A program made the translations under genes and the position numbers. This document shows positions 21,230 through 33,467 of a stretch of DNA of 64,000 nucleotides, piece by piece (position 1 is the first letter of the stretch; each line of letters opens with the position of its first letter). This stretch comes from Strigamia acuminata (taxonomy: Eukaryota; Arthropoda; Chilopoda; Geophilomorpha; Linotaeniidae). The stretch is taken from the NCBI GenBank assembly GCA_949358305.1, contig OX442314.1, positions 41,054,581 to 41,118,580 of the forward strand, given 5' to 3'. The notes under the pieces are model-generated. The model was not told where the DNA came from. It saw only the letters and a list, made by a program, of their open reading frames with translations, and did no database searches.

Positions 21230-24124
21230 ATGGCGACGCCAATGCAAATTGTAAAACGACAACGAGGTCGACCAAGCACTCAGAAACGAGCAGCGACGGT
21301 TTTGCCGGCTCTCGAGCCTGAAATGCTTATGGAGAAAATTATTTCTGAAGAAATAACACCAGTTCCAGATCCGAAACAACTTAAGGATGCTGAAAATGAA
21401 GTTGCTAGAGCATTAAGCGCTTCAAGTGCGAGTTCTAACGACCAAGAACTCCCGCCACTTCCACTGGAGGAAGTGGAAAATACGTTACGTGAAATGGAAA
21501 GTGAATCGTCTCACGAATCACCTCCTCGCATGACCATGTTGGATGCTTTGAGAAATCAAGCACGCCAAGATGGCGCCCAAATAACGGACGACATGACGGT
21601 GGAAGAGATTCATCGCGCCATGATACGACTTCACACTGACCGAGCCGTTTCAAATTTACAATTTGAAATGGAACGAAAAGAAGCTGAGCTTCAACAACAA
21701 AAAGCGGAGGTTGAGCTTCAACACATGGAACTCAATCGACAAAATGAGGAATTTCTAGCCCAAAAAGCTAGAGAATACCGATTAAAAGGTGAAGTGGAAG
21801 ATCTTTCTAAAATGAATACTAGAAATGAACTTTCAATTCGCTCACACCAAGAGGCGCGAAGACAGCTCGAGCTTACCAAAAGTAAGCTGGAGCAGAAAAA
21901 TAAAGAATTGATTGATTTGGCAGATCACTACCAACGCAATCATAATCAACTAGTGAGATATGCTGCTGAATTAGACACACGTGCTAAAACACAGCGTACT
22001 CGCGAAAGCAAAATAGCTAAGCGTGAAGACGAGATTTTCCACTCGCTGGATCAACCCAGTACGAGCGGACAAGTCAAGTCTAGCGACTCTGCTAAGCGAT
22101 TACAACCAGGAGAATCGCAAAATCAAATAAATGAGAATGAAATTCTCCGAGCTGATTTGTTGCGCGCTCAAGAAGAGCTTGCAGAAATGAAAGATCGTTT
22201 GCAAGCAAGAAATTATACTGACCAATTGGTGCAACCAGAAATGGCTGCGCCAACTGTTCCTATTTTGACTCCCGAAACGATAACAATTTCTGTTGTTTCA
22301 GAGTTAAGTAGCCAATCTGGATTATCAAGTGATGACGACCAACGTTCGCGTCGCCGCCATCGCTCAAAAAGAAAACGTCCTTCAGATTCCGAGGAAAGGA
22401 GAGCTGATCGCAATCCACTTCCTGGCAATCGAAATCCAATTTTTCACAACAGTGACCGACTGTTGGGGATGGTAGACGATCGAAATAGACGACATGAAAC
22501 AGGTATTCACGTTGCCCGAACGATACCACTAGCTCAGCAGCAAGATGCGTCGAAAAGAAGTCGACGAGACACCAATCCAGCACGCGAACCGCCGGACGGA
22601 CATGAAAGCCCGCCAGGTGGGGGTCAGTATAGAAGAAATCCACCAGATGGAGGAAATCCAGATGGACATGGAGATGGACCACCTGGAGGTGGACGTCGAC
22701 CGCCCGACGATGACGGCGACCCACCCGACCCACCTGAAACACCACATTTTAACACGCCTTCAAATTCACAATCTGATTCAAGGTCGGATTCTGATGTGAA
22801 TGCGCAACAAGAACGCGATAATCAACATCGATCTCATCGACGTCGACATCGAGGCCATTCTTCTCGGCGTAATACACATTATTACACTGCTGAAGAAATT
22901 GATCGATTATTAGCTGATCGTCGATCTTCCGATCGATCTGACGCTACTGCCGATAATGCTGATATTGCATTACGACAAAAAATTGCATAATATACTGCCA
23001 ACAACTGGACTCACGATCTAGTTGATGAAAGAACTATTAGATGGGATCACATCAAACCCGCTTTATTCGATGGAGAATGGGAAGCTGGATCCACTCTTTT
23101 AGATGAAGTGTTACGAATTTCAAGGTTGAATGGCATTGCATGTCACACTGCTTTGAAAAGAGTAGTACCAAAAGCTCTTATAGATCGAGCTGAGAAATGG
23201 TTTTATTCTAAACAATTTCAAAACTGGAATCACTTTGTAGAGGAATTCATGACTGAATATGGGGAGTCAAGTGAAGACTTACTACAAATGTGGGATAATC
23301 TTTCTCAAAATAAAGGCGAAAGTCTTCGCTCTTATTTAAGAAGGACTGAGGATTTATTGGTCACTCTCCCTTATACAATGGGAGATGCAGCCATTGATCG
23401 TCAATTCCGACGTGGATTGACAGATTATTCAAAAAATGTTCTACTTTCAGTACGAGCACCTTATCCGGGTGGTTTCGCTGAATTAGCCAAATTTATGCGA
23501 GCCAATCAAATAAGGATTGACGAAAATTATAAAGCTTATCTACCAGCTGATGAAAAAGTTGCGTACGCTAAGCGACAGCAACGGAGAAAGGAATTAGCAA
23601 AAGACACACGTTTTGCTAACACCCCTCTTTTGCAACCCCCAAAACGAGGAGATTTTTTGGCAGAGACTGCTAAGGAATCTAAAAAGGGATCGGATGGGAA
23701 AAATCCACATCCAACCCCTAAAGCTCACTTAGCCGAAGTGACTGAAATGGAAACTGCTTCTGAACCAGAGAAATCTGACTCGGAACCAGAAAGCGAGGCT
23801 GCAGCTGCTTTATTAGCCCGTAATAACGCAGTAGCTCGAAAATTTGGACCAAAGATGGCGCCTAAAAACGTTACTTTTGGTTCACCAAAGACAGACGCGC
23901 TCAGTAGATCGAAGTCGCCGACCCCTAAAAAGGACGAAGCCAAACGTTCAAGTTCGCCTTCGCCAAAAGTCGCGAAATCGCCTGCTACTGACCCGTGTAA
24001 TATTTGTAAAAAATTGGGACATTGGGCTAAAGAATGTCCTGATAGGAAATCGAGCAAAGACAAGATCATTGAGGAGTTCGAAAAATCGATGAAATCAATC
24101 GGCGAGCTTCTAAAAAACTTGTAA
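21230..24124 (+). CDS. gag: gag of element B, with one in-frame TAA
   Basis: Starts at ATG 21230 and is open to TAA 22988-22990, then open in the same frame to TAA 24122-24124. The first 586 codons contain a long Glu/Gln-rich probable coiled coil (about residues 130-270), a basic Arg/Ser region and a Gly/Pro/Asp-rich stretch. After the stop comes a capsid-like domain (WDHIKPALFDGEWEAG to about 23550) and a CCHC knuckle CNICKKLGHWAKEC at 23997-24036. The stop separates the N-terminal region from the capsid, as in element A. Since B is otherwise intact and young, either the stop is recoded, or capsid is made separately, or this copy is defective and was mobilised in trans. Confidence 0.85.
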
Positions 24125-24153
24125 GCGCGCATCCAGACGGTCTAGTGGATGCG
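24112..24153 (+). promoter_or_regulatory. -1 ribosomal frameshift signal of element B
   Basis: Slippery heptamer A AAA AAC at 24112-24118, one codon before the gag stop. After 9 nt, CGCATCCA (24128-24135) pairs perfectly with TGGATGCG (24146-24153) across a 10-nt loop. Pol is in the -1 frame and open back to this point. Confidence 0.85.
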
Positions 24154-27100
24154 ACGCCTACCGCCTCGGAAAATGAACTAACACCATCTCAGATTTTAGA
24201 TGAATTTTTAAATACCCAGATTAAATTAGAATTAGAAAATAATTTAGTATTTCCAAAAATTGATGTTTCCAGTTTAAGGCTTGTGCTGCAAAATGAAAAC
24301 ATCACTGAAGAATTTTTTAAAGAAAAAGTTCAACAAATAAAAGTTGATTGGGAATCTAAAATAAAAGATGCTGTTACTTTACTAGATGGAAAAGCTAGGC
24401 CCACACCTGAAATTGTTGAAAGGTCAGGTAAAATTGATTTACCTGGTCTTGATGAATGCATTGAAAAATTAATGGCTACAACGCTAGTCACTAATGATTT
24501 ATTGGACGAATTACCATTGGATCCGCCAATAGAAATTAAGCCACCGCGACGTTTTAAATGCAAGTACGCGGACATACCAAACAGCAATGATTTGCCGACG
24601 ATTCGATTGCAGACGGCAAACGGTATGATAACAGGGATGTTAGACTCTGGAGCTAATCGAAGCTTCATGGCCTACTCCGTAGTAATTTCGCTGAAACTGG
24701 AAGATGAAATTCGACCAATAGGACCGGATGTGAGAGTTACGACTGCTTCAGAAGATGTAGTCCCTGAAGGGACTCTCCTACTTTCTTTTGCATGGACACA
24801 CGGGATGTTAAGTCATCCATTCATAATTTTAAGAAATAAATATCCTATTATTTTATTAGGATGTGATTTCATGAATCGACTCAATATTCAACCAAATCCT
24901 AAGACCATGTCTTGGAATTTTGTCAAGTCTTTGAAAGAAGATTTACCTTTTGTTCCTCAAGCGATTCTTGATCGTTATCAAGAGTTCCTTGATCCACCCG
25001 AAGAAATCATGAAACGCGACTTTATTAAAGCAAATCACATGAAAGCTGGTTCCGCCACTGCATGTCAAGCTAAAGTTGCCGATGAAGAAAATATAGTACA
25101 AAGACTTGTTAGCGATGCTAATTTGTCAATGGAAAATAATTTAATGCTTGAAAAAGTATTAAAGAAACATGAAAAGATTTTATCACGCCGACCAGGTAGA
25201 ACACACCTCGTTAGGCATGAAATTAAACTGGACACTAAAGTTCCGATTAGAGTTCCGTTTAAAAGCGTAAATCCACAGAAACGTGAAATTATCCGTCAAA
25301 TCTGTCAAGATATGTTGGATAATGGGTACGTTGAACAAGCCACTGGAGACTATGGGATGCGAATAGTTCTAGTGATGCGTCCGGATTGTGATCCGAGACT
25401 CTGCATTGATTTTAGACCACTCAATGCACATACATTATACGACCCTCCTCAAATGCCCAGCATTGAGGAAATCTTGCGAGAACTCGGAAGGTTTGAATGG
25501 GTCACAACAATAGATTTGTCAAAAGGCTATTGGCAGATAGAGGTTCATCCGAACGACCGTGCTAAAACTGCATTTTGGAGCCCTTTGGGTCGACTACAAT
25601 TTCGAGTCATGCCCTTTGGTCTCGTAAATGCGCCGTCAACTTTCCAGAAGTTAATAGAAAAAATTTTGGGGGACGCCTATCGAAAATTTGCATGGGCATA
25701 CCTCGATGATATAATCATTATATCTAAAAATTTTGAAGAACACATGATTCATCTGGAAGAAATTCTGAGTAAACTTGAAAATGCAAATCTTCATGTTCAT
25801 CCAGAAAAATCGAAATTTGGCAGAAAAGAATTAACTTTTCTTGGTTACAAGTTAAGTGTTCAAGGAGTTAGTGTCGACCCTAAAAAAGTCGCCGCCATTA
25901 AAGAAATGCCAGCTCCTTCAAATTTGAAAGAGTTGCAAAGGTTTTTGGGAATGGTGAACTTTTTTCACCGATTACTTAAAAATCTGGCAGTAATGACAGA
26001 ACCTCTACGTCCTTTACTCAAAAAGGATGTGGAATTTATTTGGTCAGAAATTCATCAAGAAGCTTTTGATCAAATAAAAGATGCTTTAACGAATGCAGAA
26101 ACAATGGCCATGCCTGATTTGACAGAACCATTTATTGTGCATACCGACGCCAGCAGAAAAGGACTAGGCGCCGCGGTTATGCAAATGAGAGAAATCGATG
26201 ATCAAAATATCGAAGTGCCTTGTGTTTATGCCAGCAGAAGTTTACAACCTGCTGAGATAAATTACAGCGCCACAGAATTGGAGTGCCTAGCGGTAATCTG
26301 GGCATTACGTAAATTTCGACATTATTTGGAATTTACAACATTCATAGTAAGGACTGACCATCAAGCATTAAAATGGTTGATGCAGTTGGACGAACCTGCT
26401 GGAAGGTTAGCGCGTTGGCAAATGGAGCTAATGCGCTACTCTTTCGAAATACAATATATTAAAGGTCCACTAAATGTTTTAGCGGATGCTTTATCCAGAT
26501 CACCGATTGATAAACCAGAAAATCCTGAAGATGATGGAGATAATGACGAATTATTATCTTACTGTCCATCACCACAACGAAAATGGAAAATGGGAAAATT
26601 CCATGAGCTTCCTGTCTCCACATTAGAGGAAAAGGAAGATCATGAATTCGTCAACTATTGGACTAAAATTTATGACTCCTCTGAGGAATCAGATGACGTC
26701 ATAAGAGCGCAAATTTCAAGGAAATTCCAAGTTCCTTCGTCAAATGTTTTAATAAAAGCATTTGTCGCCAAAATTGTAGAACGTCTTGATTGTGAACCTC
26801 CCACAAGGGAAGACATAATTAAGGCGCAGAAAGAAGATAAAGTTTGCCAATTGATGCGTAATTTTTTAAATTGTAATCAATTTCCGCCTGACGTCACAAC
26901 GCGACTACAGAGGAAACAATATAGAAAACACGCAACCACCTTCTTAATTGAAGATGACTTATTAATGCAATTTCATCCCACAATGTCTGATGAATTGGGG
27001 GAGGATGGGAGAGCACTCAAAGTTTTTGTACCTCAGACATTGAAGTATAAAATTATTTGGCTGATGCATGGCCACCCACTTTCTGGCCACCCAGGAATTG

Positions 27101-28593
27101 CAAGGACTCTTTATCGAGCACGCCGAATTTATACCGGGAAAGGCATGAAATCGGACATTACGAGATTCATTCGACATTGCGAGCGTTGTCAAGCTTGCAA
27201 ACCTCGAACGAAAGGACAAATTGAAGCAGCGCAAATGGGTCCTTACAGCCCATTTGACTGTCTAAGTGTTGATTTGACCGGCCCAAAACCTCGGACGCGC
27301 AAAAACAACACACATATTTTAGTCATACTTGATGTGGCAACTCATTGGCCAGAATTATATCCAATGTGTAACCCCACTGCTGGAAAAGTAGCAAATTGCA
27401 TTTATCACCTTTCCATGAGCATGGGATTCCCTCGTAAAATTATTTCTGACAACGGCCCGCAATTTCGTGCCCAAGTCTTTAAAAAATTTTGTGAAAAGTT
27501 CAAGATGGTTCCAACACCAACTTCAACGTATCACCCACAAGCTAACCCGGTTGAAAGGGTTAACCGTGACATCAAATATTTGGTTGCAATTTATTCATCT
27601 GTTCATTCCAAATGGGACGAATATTTGCGTGAATTTGCATTTAGTTTGAGAACTACGGTGACGAGAGGAAGAGACTTCTCTCCCGCATTTCTTAACTTTT
27701 TTCGCGAACTCAGAGTACCTTGGGATCCAAGAATACCTGAAGGAATTTTGGTCGTAGATCCAAAAAACCCACATTTATACGTGCAAAAATTAGAAGCCGT
27801 TATCGCCGAAACATATCAGCACATGATGTCGCACGTGTTAGATTTGCGTAGACGAGTTAATCTTAAAAAAGAAGGTGAGAAGTTCTCCAATTTTAAATTA
27901 AACGATTTAGTTTGGAGAGATTCTCATGTTTTGTCGAGCGCTGCCCGCGGCATTGCAGCTGGCATCGCTGATAAAAGAACAGGACCTTATGTAATAACCA
28001 AAGTATTACAGGGAGGTTCAGTAGAATTGAGAAAGCTAGAAAATAACGAAATATTTCCAGCTGTCCATTCGTCTGAATTAACTCCGTATTTCCCGAGTTT
28101 CGACCAGGAAGTATGGTTAGAAGGCGAAGAAGTCGGTCAAAAGACTGAAAATATAATTAATACGTTAGATGACGATGAATTAAAGAAAATACCTGTCGAT
28201 AATTCATCCAAACCACAAATGGAGTCAGACCTCGTGAATAACGACGTTGAACTTCGTGACAGTTTCAAAAAGCTTGAAATTGCTAAAAAAATAAATAAAA
28301 AGGTGTTTTTAGAAAAGAAACAAAAAACATCTGAAATAAAAGACTCATCTGACTCAGTCTCCGATGACAATGAAGACGGCGATTTAAATACAATAAATCC
28401 CTCGCCGACAAAGAGATATAATCTTCGGACTCGTAAACCGAGAGGAAAAAACAACATGTGTCTTCTCCCCTCGATAACCTCGAGATCCAGGGATCAGCCG
28501 TATGACGTAAGGAGCAATTCCTCAAGCCATACTCAAACCAATCAAACAGTAAGATTGGATGACGTCACTAACAGCGACGTTACCCAAACGTAA
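24113..28593 (+). CDS. pol: pol polyprotein of element B
   Basis: Open in the -1 frame from the slippery site to TAA at 28591-28593, about 1,490 codons, without an ATG near the start. Residues counted from 24145: protease DSGA near 164, RT YLDD near 517, RNase H TDAS near 667, integrase H-H-C-C zinc region with HPLSGHPG near 975, catalytic D (VDLTGP, about 1043), D (SDNGPQ, about 1100) and E (PVERVN, about 1136). The C-terminal 200 residues are charged and low in complexity. All core residues are present, so the enzyme looks functional. The closest relative in this window is A pol. Confidence 0.95.
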
Positions 28594-28803
28594 CTTCCGG
28601 TATTTGAACTGATCACTTCGCGTCTGAGTTCACTTCGATCTCACACGTGTGCTAAGTGCTCATCCCCAAAAAACCAAAAGCGAAACAACTGGATTATTTC
28701 AACGGGATTCTTCAATTGTAAGTAGTTTTTTCTTTGGAATTTTCCAAGGAAAAACTAATAAATTAATTTTCGTTTTTCTTTTCCATTTGGATTAGTCGTT
28801 CAA
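28594..28803 (+). promoter_or_regulatory. Leader exon, 78-nt intron and 5' end of the B third ORF
   Basis: After the pol stop there is about 120 nt of noncoding sequence, then donor GTAAGTAG at 28718 and acceptor gattag ending at 28795, 8 nt before the ATG at 28804. Element A has the same TTCAAYYGTAAGTAG donor before its third ORF. An internal promoter with the start near gagttcacttcg (about 28627-28638) is possible but not shown. Confidence 0.6.
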
Positions 28804-31641
28804 ATGGAAGGAGAGGAACCGAAAGAAGGAAGCGAAGCCGGCGCCAACAGCCTCGAATTAGAAACAAATTCGACGCTGCTTGGTTCCGCAAACACTTCGA
28901 ATGCATCCGTGGATGTCACCGAAGAGTCCGCCGAAGCGTCCGCTGAAGCTCAAGCCGCTATAGCCGACGCTGCTGCCCGTTTGCCAGTCACGCCGTCTCA
29001 GCCCCGACTTCGAGGAGGCCTATTCGCCGATCCAAACGGCGAAACTCGTGCACAGAGACACGACCGGGTAAATAATTTAAAATAAAATTACCTTTCAGTC
29101 ATGAAAAGTAATTAAAAGTGCATTTTCACTCCGAAAAAGCAAAAAGTTCGTTGGTAACGCCTTCGCAAGAAGACGCCGCCATTATTATCATCAGATGGCG
29201 CTGTGTCTCATTTTTGAGGCGTTGCTACGGTAACGCTCCAAACACTGAAACATAGCCGTCGGAAACAACGTTTTTTACGATTTTTCAAATATTTTGAAAA
29301 AATTTAATGAATCTAAACTGTCGAATGAAATCTCACCCGTGATTTTATTCACTGAAAATTCGGAAATAATTATTTTACACGAAAAAATGGATTTTAATTA
29401 TTTCTTCGAATATTTTTACAGATTATCCAGCTTCGGGAGACGCATCTCGAACTACACCCCGATGTTCCGACCGCTCCTGGTGTCTGGCGACACGCATTGC
29501 CGCCAGAAATCATAAAGTCGAAAGGACGACTGACGTTTTGGGCGGCCCGACACAAATTCTCCAAGGCCTTAAACAAGCGATGGGGAACGAAGTTTCGGAT
29601 CGCCTATTTAATCGATGGATTCGGTCATCGCGACGCCCTCGAGTGGGCAATGAAGCGCGACACCTTCGGACCACTGCGAAACGTGTTGCTCGACTTCGCC
29701 TTCACAGTGATCGCACAAGAAACGCGAGACCATCGCCGTTACTTCAACGCTCCTGCGTGGGAGCGTCGACAGATTTTGGAGGACATTTTCCAACGCTTGG
29801 ATCAAACCAAGGCCGAGGTTGTACGCCTCTACAACGAATCTTTCCGTGTAACAACGGACGGAAAGAAACGTTGGGTGCCGACATGCCAGTCGGAGATGCA
29901 TCAACTAGCCATGGGCGGATGTTTCCATGCAGATTTCGTGCCGAACCCGTATCCAGAGCCTGAGCCCCGGGTACAGGTCGCTTCCACCATCCACGTGGTG
30001 CCACCGCGCTCCACGTCGAGGTCACGATCATCGAGGTCGCCCTACAGTGGCCGTCGCTCCTCCCCAACACAGTCGTCGGGGGAAGGCGCCATTGGAGGGT
30101 TACCTCCACTCCAGAAGGCTCGTCATCGCTCACATCACCGACGCGAGCCGATGCCGCCGAAAAGACATTCGAAGTCCGTATCGAGACCCACATCCCGAAG
30201 CCGACCTCGAGTGCAATCGCGTCAATCTTCCACGAGGAGTTCACTCTCGTCGCGTGAAGAACGATCCAACGCTTCACAGCTTACCGCTTCCTCCTCCGGC
30301 CGGATTGACTGGTCGGACGAGATAGCGAAGGAAGATCAACGCATCGCCGCATTGCAAGCCGGTCAGGGAGACGTTAACACCTCTTTGCCGTTCGCTTGCC
30401 GTCCAGTCACCAGCGACATACGACCAGACCCATCGGTGCCCGTGCCACAAGTGACATCGGTCATCCGTTTTGAGGGATACGTCTCTCACGAACCATTTCC
30501 CGCACAGGAGTGCGCTGATCTCTGGAGGCGATTCTCATCGTTTCCCGAGACAGCCCAAACGATGTACCTCGCGCATCTGGACGAATACCAACTCGCTCAG
30601 ATCCGCGAAGGTGAGAAGGAATGGCAATGGCTTGCGCGAGAGCTTACGTCGTGCAAGTCCGACAAGCAACTGCAACGGACGCTGCAGAAGATGAACAGGA
30701 AGTTGTCGGAGGGACTTCTTCGAATCCTGTTCCAAGGAGTCTTTCCCGACCCACAGATTGCTCTGGCCGCCGCCACTCGATTGTGGACCGTGCCGCTAGG
30801 GCTTCCACGAGCCTTGCTGGACGATTGGGAGTCAGTTCGCCCCGATCCTCCAACGATGCTCGCCGAATTGACGCAACAAGCCGAGGCGACTGGCGAAACT
30901 CCGGCTGGATCCGCCATTCGACTACGGCAGGAATGGGCTGCGCTGAAGCAGCGACGCACAGCAGAACGAGCCACCGCCCGTCCCGCTGGCGCACCACCGT
31001 CATCCGCAGCTCCACTCCACGCTGCCATCACGGCAACGTCGAGTGTTTCCCGTGCGACCGAGGCACCGAGTTGCAACATCTCGTCTCCGATGGAATGGCT
31101 CGACAGCGACGATCGCGAGTTCGTCGTGCCTGTGGCCTGCGGTGCCAGACCAAAGACGCGCACCCCGGCTTTACGCAGATCCAGATCCCTCTCGATCTGC
31201 AAGAAGTCGCCGCCACCGCCGCCTCCTCCAAAGGATTCGCCGCCAAGAGATAGGGGATCGAGTATGGCCACCCACCTCACCGCCTATCAACGTTTGCGCT
31301 CATTATACGCCTTTTGCTACATAACGAGCGCAACGAAAACGATTCTCCAGAACAGCGAGGATTTATGCAACCGAGTCCTCGCGTGGCTGGAAAACCACAT
31401 CAAGGAACAGCAGCCGTGGATCCTGCATCAACGCCTGGTGTTCGCTCGAATTACGCCTCAAGACCCGCAGGAGTACTTCGAGATGGGTTTTGGACGAAGG
31501 GATGGTGTGGACCGCATCAAGCAAGTGTGGCTCCACATCAACCCTGGCTTCCGGTCAGGACCAAACGCCGGCCGACCTTTGTGCACCGTCACCGAGCACA
31601 AAGATCCAAACGATCATTCGACGGACATGTTGCCGAAATAA
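28804..31641 (+). CDS. Third ORF of element B, coding sequence split by an intron
   Basis: Exon 28804-29067 (88 codons, acidic, Ala/Glu-rich) is joined by a phase-0 intron of 354 nt (GTAAAT at 29068 to tttttacag at 29421) to exon 29422-31641 (739 codons and stop). The predicted product is 827 residues. After the acidic start comes a helical domain (about residues 95-235, ending with Cys/His residues), a basic Ser/Arg region (250-380), a second helical domain with GVFPD...ALAAATRLWT and VPLGLP (about 480-560), a Pro-rich linker and a C-terminal domain ending ...STDMLPK. No signal peptide, membrane anchor or CxxC module. Related only to the remnant at 12.8 kb. An intron within a coding ORF of an LTR element is unusual: the genomic RNA must escape its splicing. 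Function unknown. Confidence 0.7.
29068..29421 (+). other. Intron inside the third ORF of element B
   Basis: Donor CGG|GTAAAT, acceptor tttttacag|ATTATCC, phase 0 on both sides, with several in-frame stops inside. Without splicing the first exon would end after 93 codons. Confidence 0.7.
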
Positions 31642-31815
31642 TTAGGGAACACGCCCGTTTATTAAAAATGATTCCTTTTTTATTTTTATATTGTAATAAA
31701 AAAGAATAAATATATATCCTGTTCCATTTTACTTTGAAACCTTGTGTATTTATTCCTATACTTACCTGTCTCTTTTTGGAAAAGAATAAGATTCTTTCTT
31801 AAAAGGGGGGGGAAG
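31642..31815 (+). other. 3' noncoding region and polypurine tract of B
   Basis: Short AT-rich tail with AATAAA-like signals, ending in the purine run AAAAGGGGGGGGAAG (31801-31815) directly against the 3' LTR, which would prime plus-strand synthesis. Confidence 0.85.
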
Positions 31816-32896
31816 TGTGGTGACCTCAAATATTCCTATTTGAGTGCGCACCATATTTCCAAATTGTCTTATAAACATATTCAACAAACTTATATGTTTT
31901 GTTTCAATGTAAATTGAAATAAAACATACATTAATAAAATATAAAACAAGACACAATATTACCCAAATAATATTGTGTTTTGCAGCAAGTTTTGGCCCAG
32001 CAACAGCGTCAACCAATCGCGCTGCAGCGTGCATTGCTTTGATGATGCTGCTAGGCGTGTGCCTGGGCGGAGCATCCCTTCCCCTCGCGCGTGCCCGGCT
32101 CGATTGTTGCACACGACCCGAAGGCGGCCGTGTGTGATCTTCATGCAACTCGTCATCTGCGCAGCTTTTCTGAGCAGATTTAGAAGTGAGCCAAACGGTT
32201 TTGGCCCACTCTTCCCGCACTCTTGATTCCACCTCCAAACTGTTCACAACCGTGTCAAACTTCTGCCAAAACTGCAAAGTGTGATCTGTGATTCTTGGAC
32301 GAATTGAGTTTCATCGCTGGTCTGTACCCACTGTACGGAATAGCAACTTTCTAGCTTGAATTACTACGAGTAATTTAAGCCATTTCTGTGTGTGAAACTA
32401 ACATCGAGTTTACTCTGTTAGTTTGAAGGCTTTGTGTTGAGTTTAACTCCACAAGGCGAATTGTGTTAAGACGGATTGTTACGTCGAGCTTGCTCCGTAA
32501 TAATCAAATCGCTGTGTGCAAGACGTATTCTCGTGTTGAGCTTGCTCCGCGAGGATTTTTAGTATATTTTAGCAAAGTATTTTAGCGTCGAGTTTACTCC
32601 GCTAAAATCCCGCGCTCACACGACGCCATCGACGCCATTTTGGAGCCAACGGTCAACTGTGAGTGTCCAAGTGCGAAGAGAAACCAGATCGACCCAGTCA
32701 TTACACTTATTATTTCGCATTATATCGAGTGTATTTAGAACGATTAAAACAATCTAATTTTTCCTTTTACTCTCCGTGTAAAAATCATTCCCCTAGACAA
32801 CCATTTAGCCACAGAGTAGAAGTCCTGTACGGCATCTCACCGACGATTGCTTGTTAAATTTGTATAATTTAATAAGTAAAAACCCGGATCGCCGCA
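31816..32896 (+). repeat. 3' LTR of element B
   Basis: 1081 bp, identical by eye to the 5' LTR, followed by the target duplication ATGT at 32897-32900. Contains the second copy of the hairpin array (32395-32608 for the five main hairpins). Confidence 0.95.
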
Positions 32897-33069
32897 ATGT
32901 TATGTCACACTAAAACTGTAAGTTATTTCTACTTGATCACATATTCATGTTTGTAAAGGCTCCCATAGCTTATCTCGGTTAGGTTGTTGCTAAACTTAGC
33001 AACGTCTTGTATAAACCGAATTATCTATCTTAAATGGCTATTAAATCAGCCAAAAGTAGAATCGTCACA
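32897..33069 (+). repeat. Solo LTR of family A, right part
   Basis: Begins with the ATGT duplication made by B, then continues the A LTR through to AATCGTCACA (ends 33069). Followed by CATT (33070-33073), the second copy of its own target duplication. Confidence 0.9.
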
Positions 33070-33465
33070 CATTTCAAAATGCATATCCTCAGATTTTAAT
33101 CGTAAACCTAGAGGTTTAGATACACTAGATTACTGGAAGGCTACTGAATTCCGTTTCTTTATTATATTCTGGCATAATTGTGCTTAAAGATGTAGTGCAA
33201 AAACGTGTATATAAGAATTTTTTGCTTTTGCATATAGCCTTGCTAATTTTGTGTTGTGAGAAAATAGCTCTCAGCCATGTGGACTATGCCCAAGATTTGA
33301 TAGAATCAGCAAAAAAAATATTTGGAAAACATTTTATTGTGTAATGTTCATTCTTTAATACATCTACCAGATGATGTGAGGAATATGAAATTGTCTTTAG
33401 GCAATTGTAGTGCATTTCCATTTGAGAATTATTTAGGGAAACTAAAACGTTTATTGCGCACTAGC
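33070..33465 (+). pseudogene. Decayed transposase, 3' segment (DUF4218-like)
   Basis: Continuation of the frame cut at 18476: SSDFNRKPRGL, WKATEFRFF, then with stops and shifts NVHSLIHLPDDVRNM and SAFPFENYLGKLKRLLR. This order is typical of the C-terminal half of an insect transposase family related to CACTA-type elements. It is broken by several stops. It ends against the P450 reductase exon on the opposite strand. Confidence 0.7.
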
Positions 33466-33467
33466 CA

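Larger units (their letters stand above)
20057..32896 (+). mobile_element. Complete Ty3/gypsy retrotransposon B (12,840 bp)
   Basis: Bounded by 1081-bp LTRs that look identical, with the 4-bp target duplication ATGT (20053-20056 and 32897-32900). It has a tRNA-Pro-type primer site, gag, -1 frameshifted pol, a spliced third ORF and a polypurine tract. Identical LTRs imply a recent insertion. The pre-insertion sequence rebuilt at the junction equals the uninterrupted A LTR at this point. The only defect I find is one in-frame TAA in gag. Confidence 0.95.
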
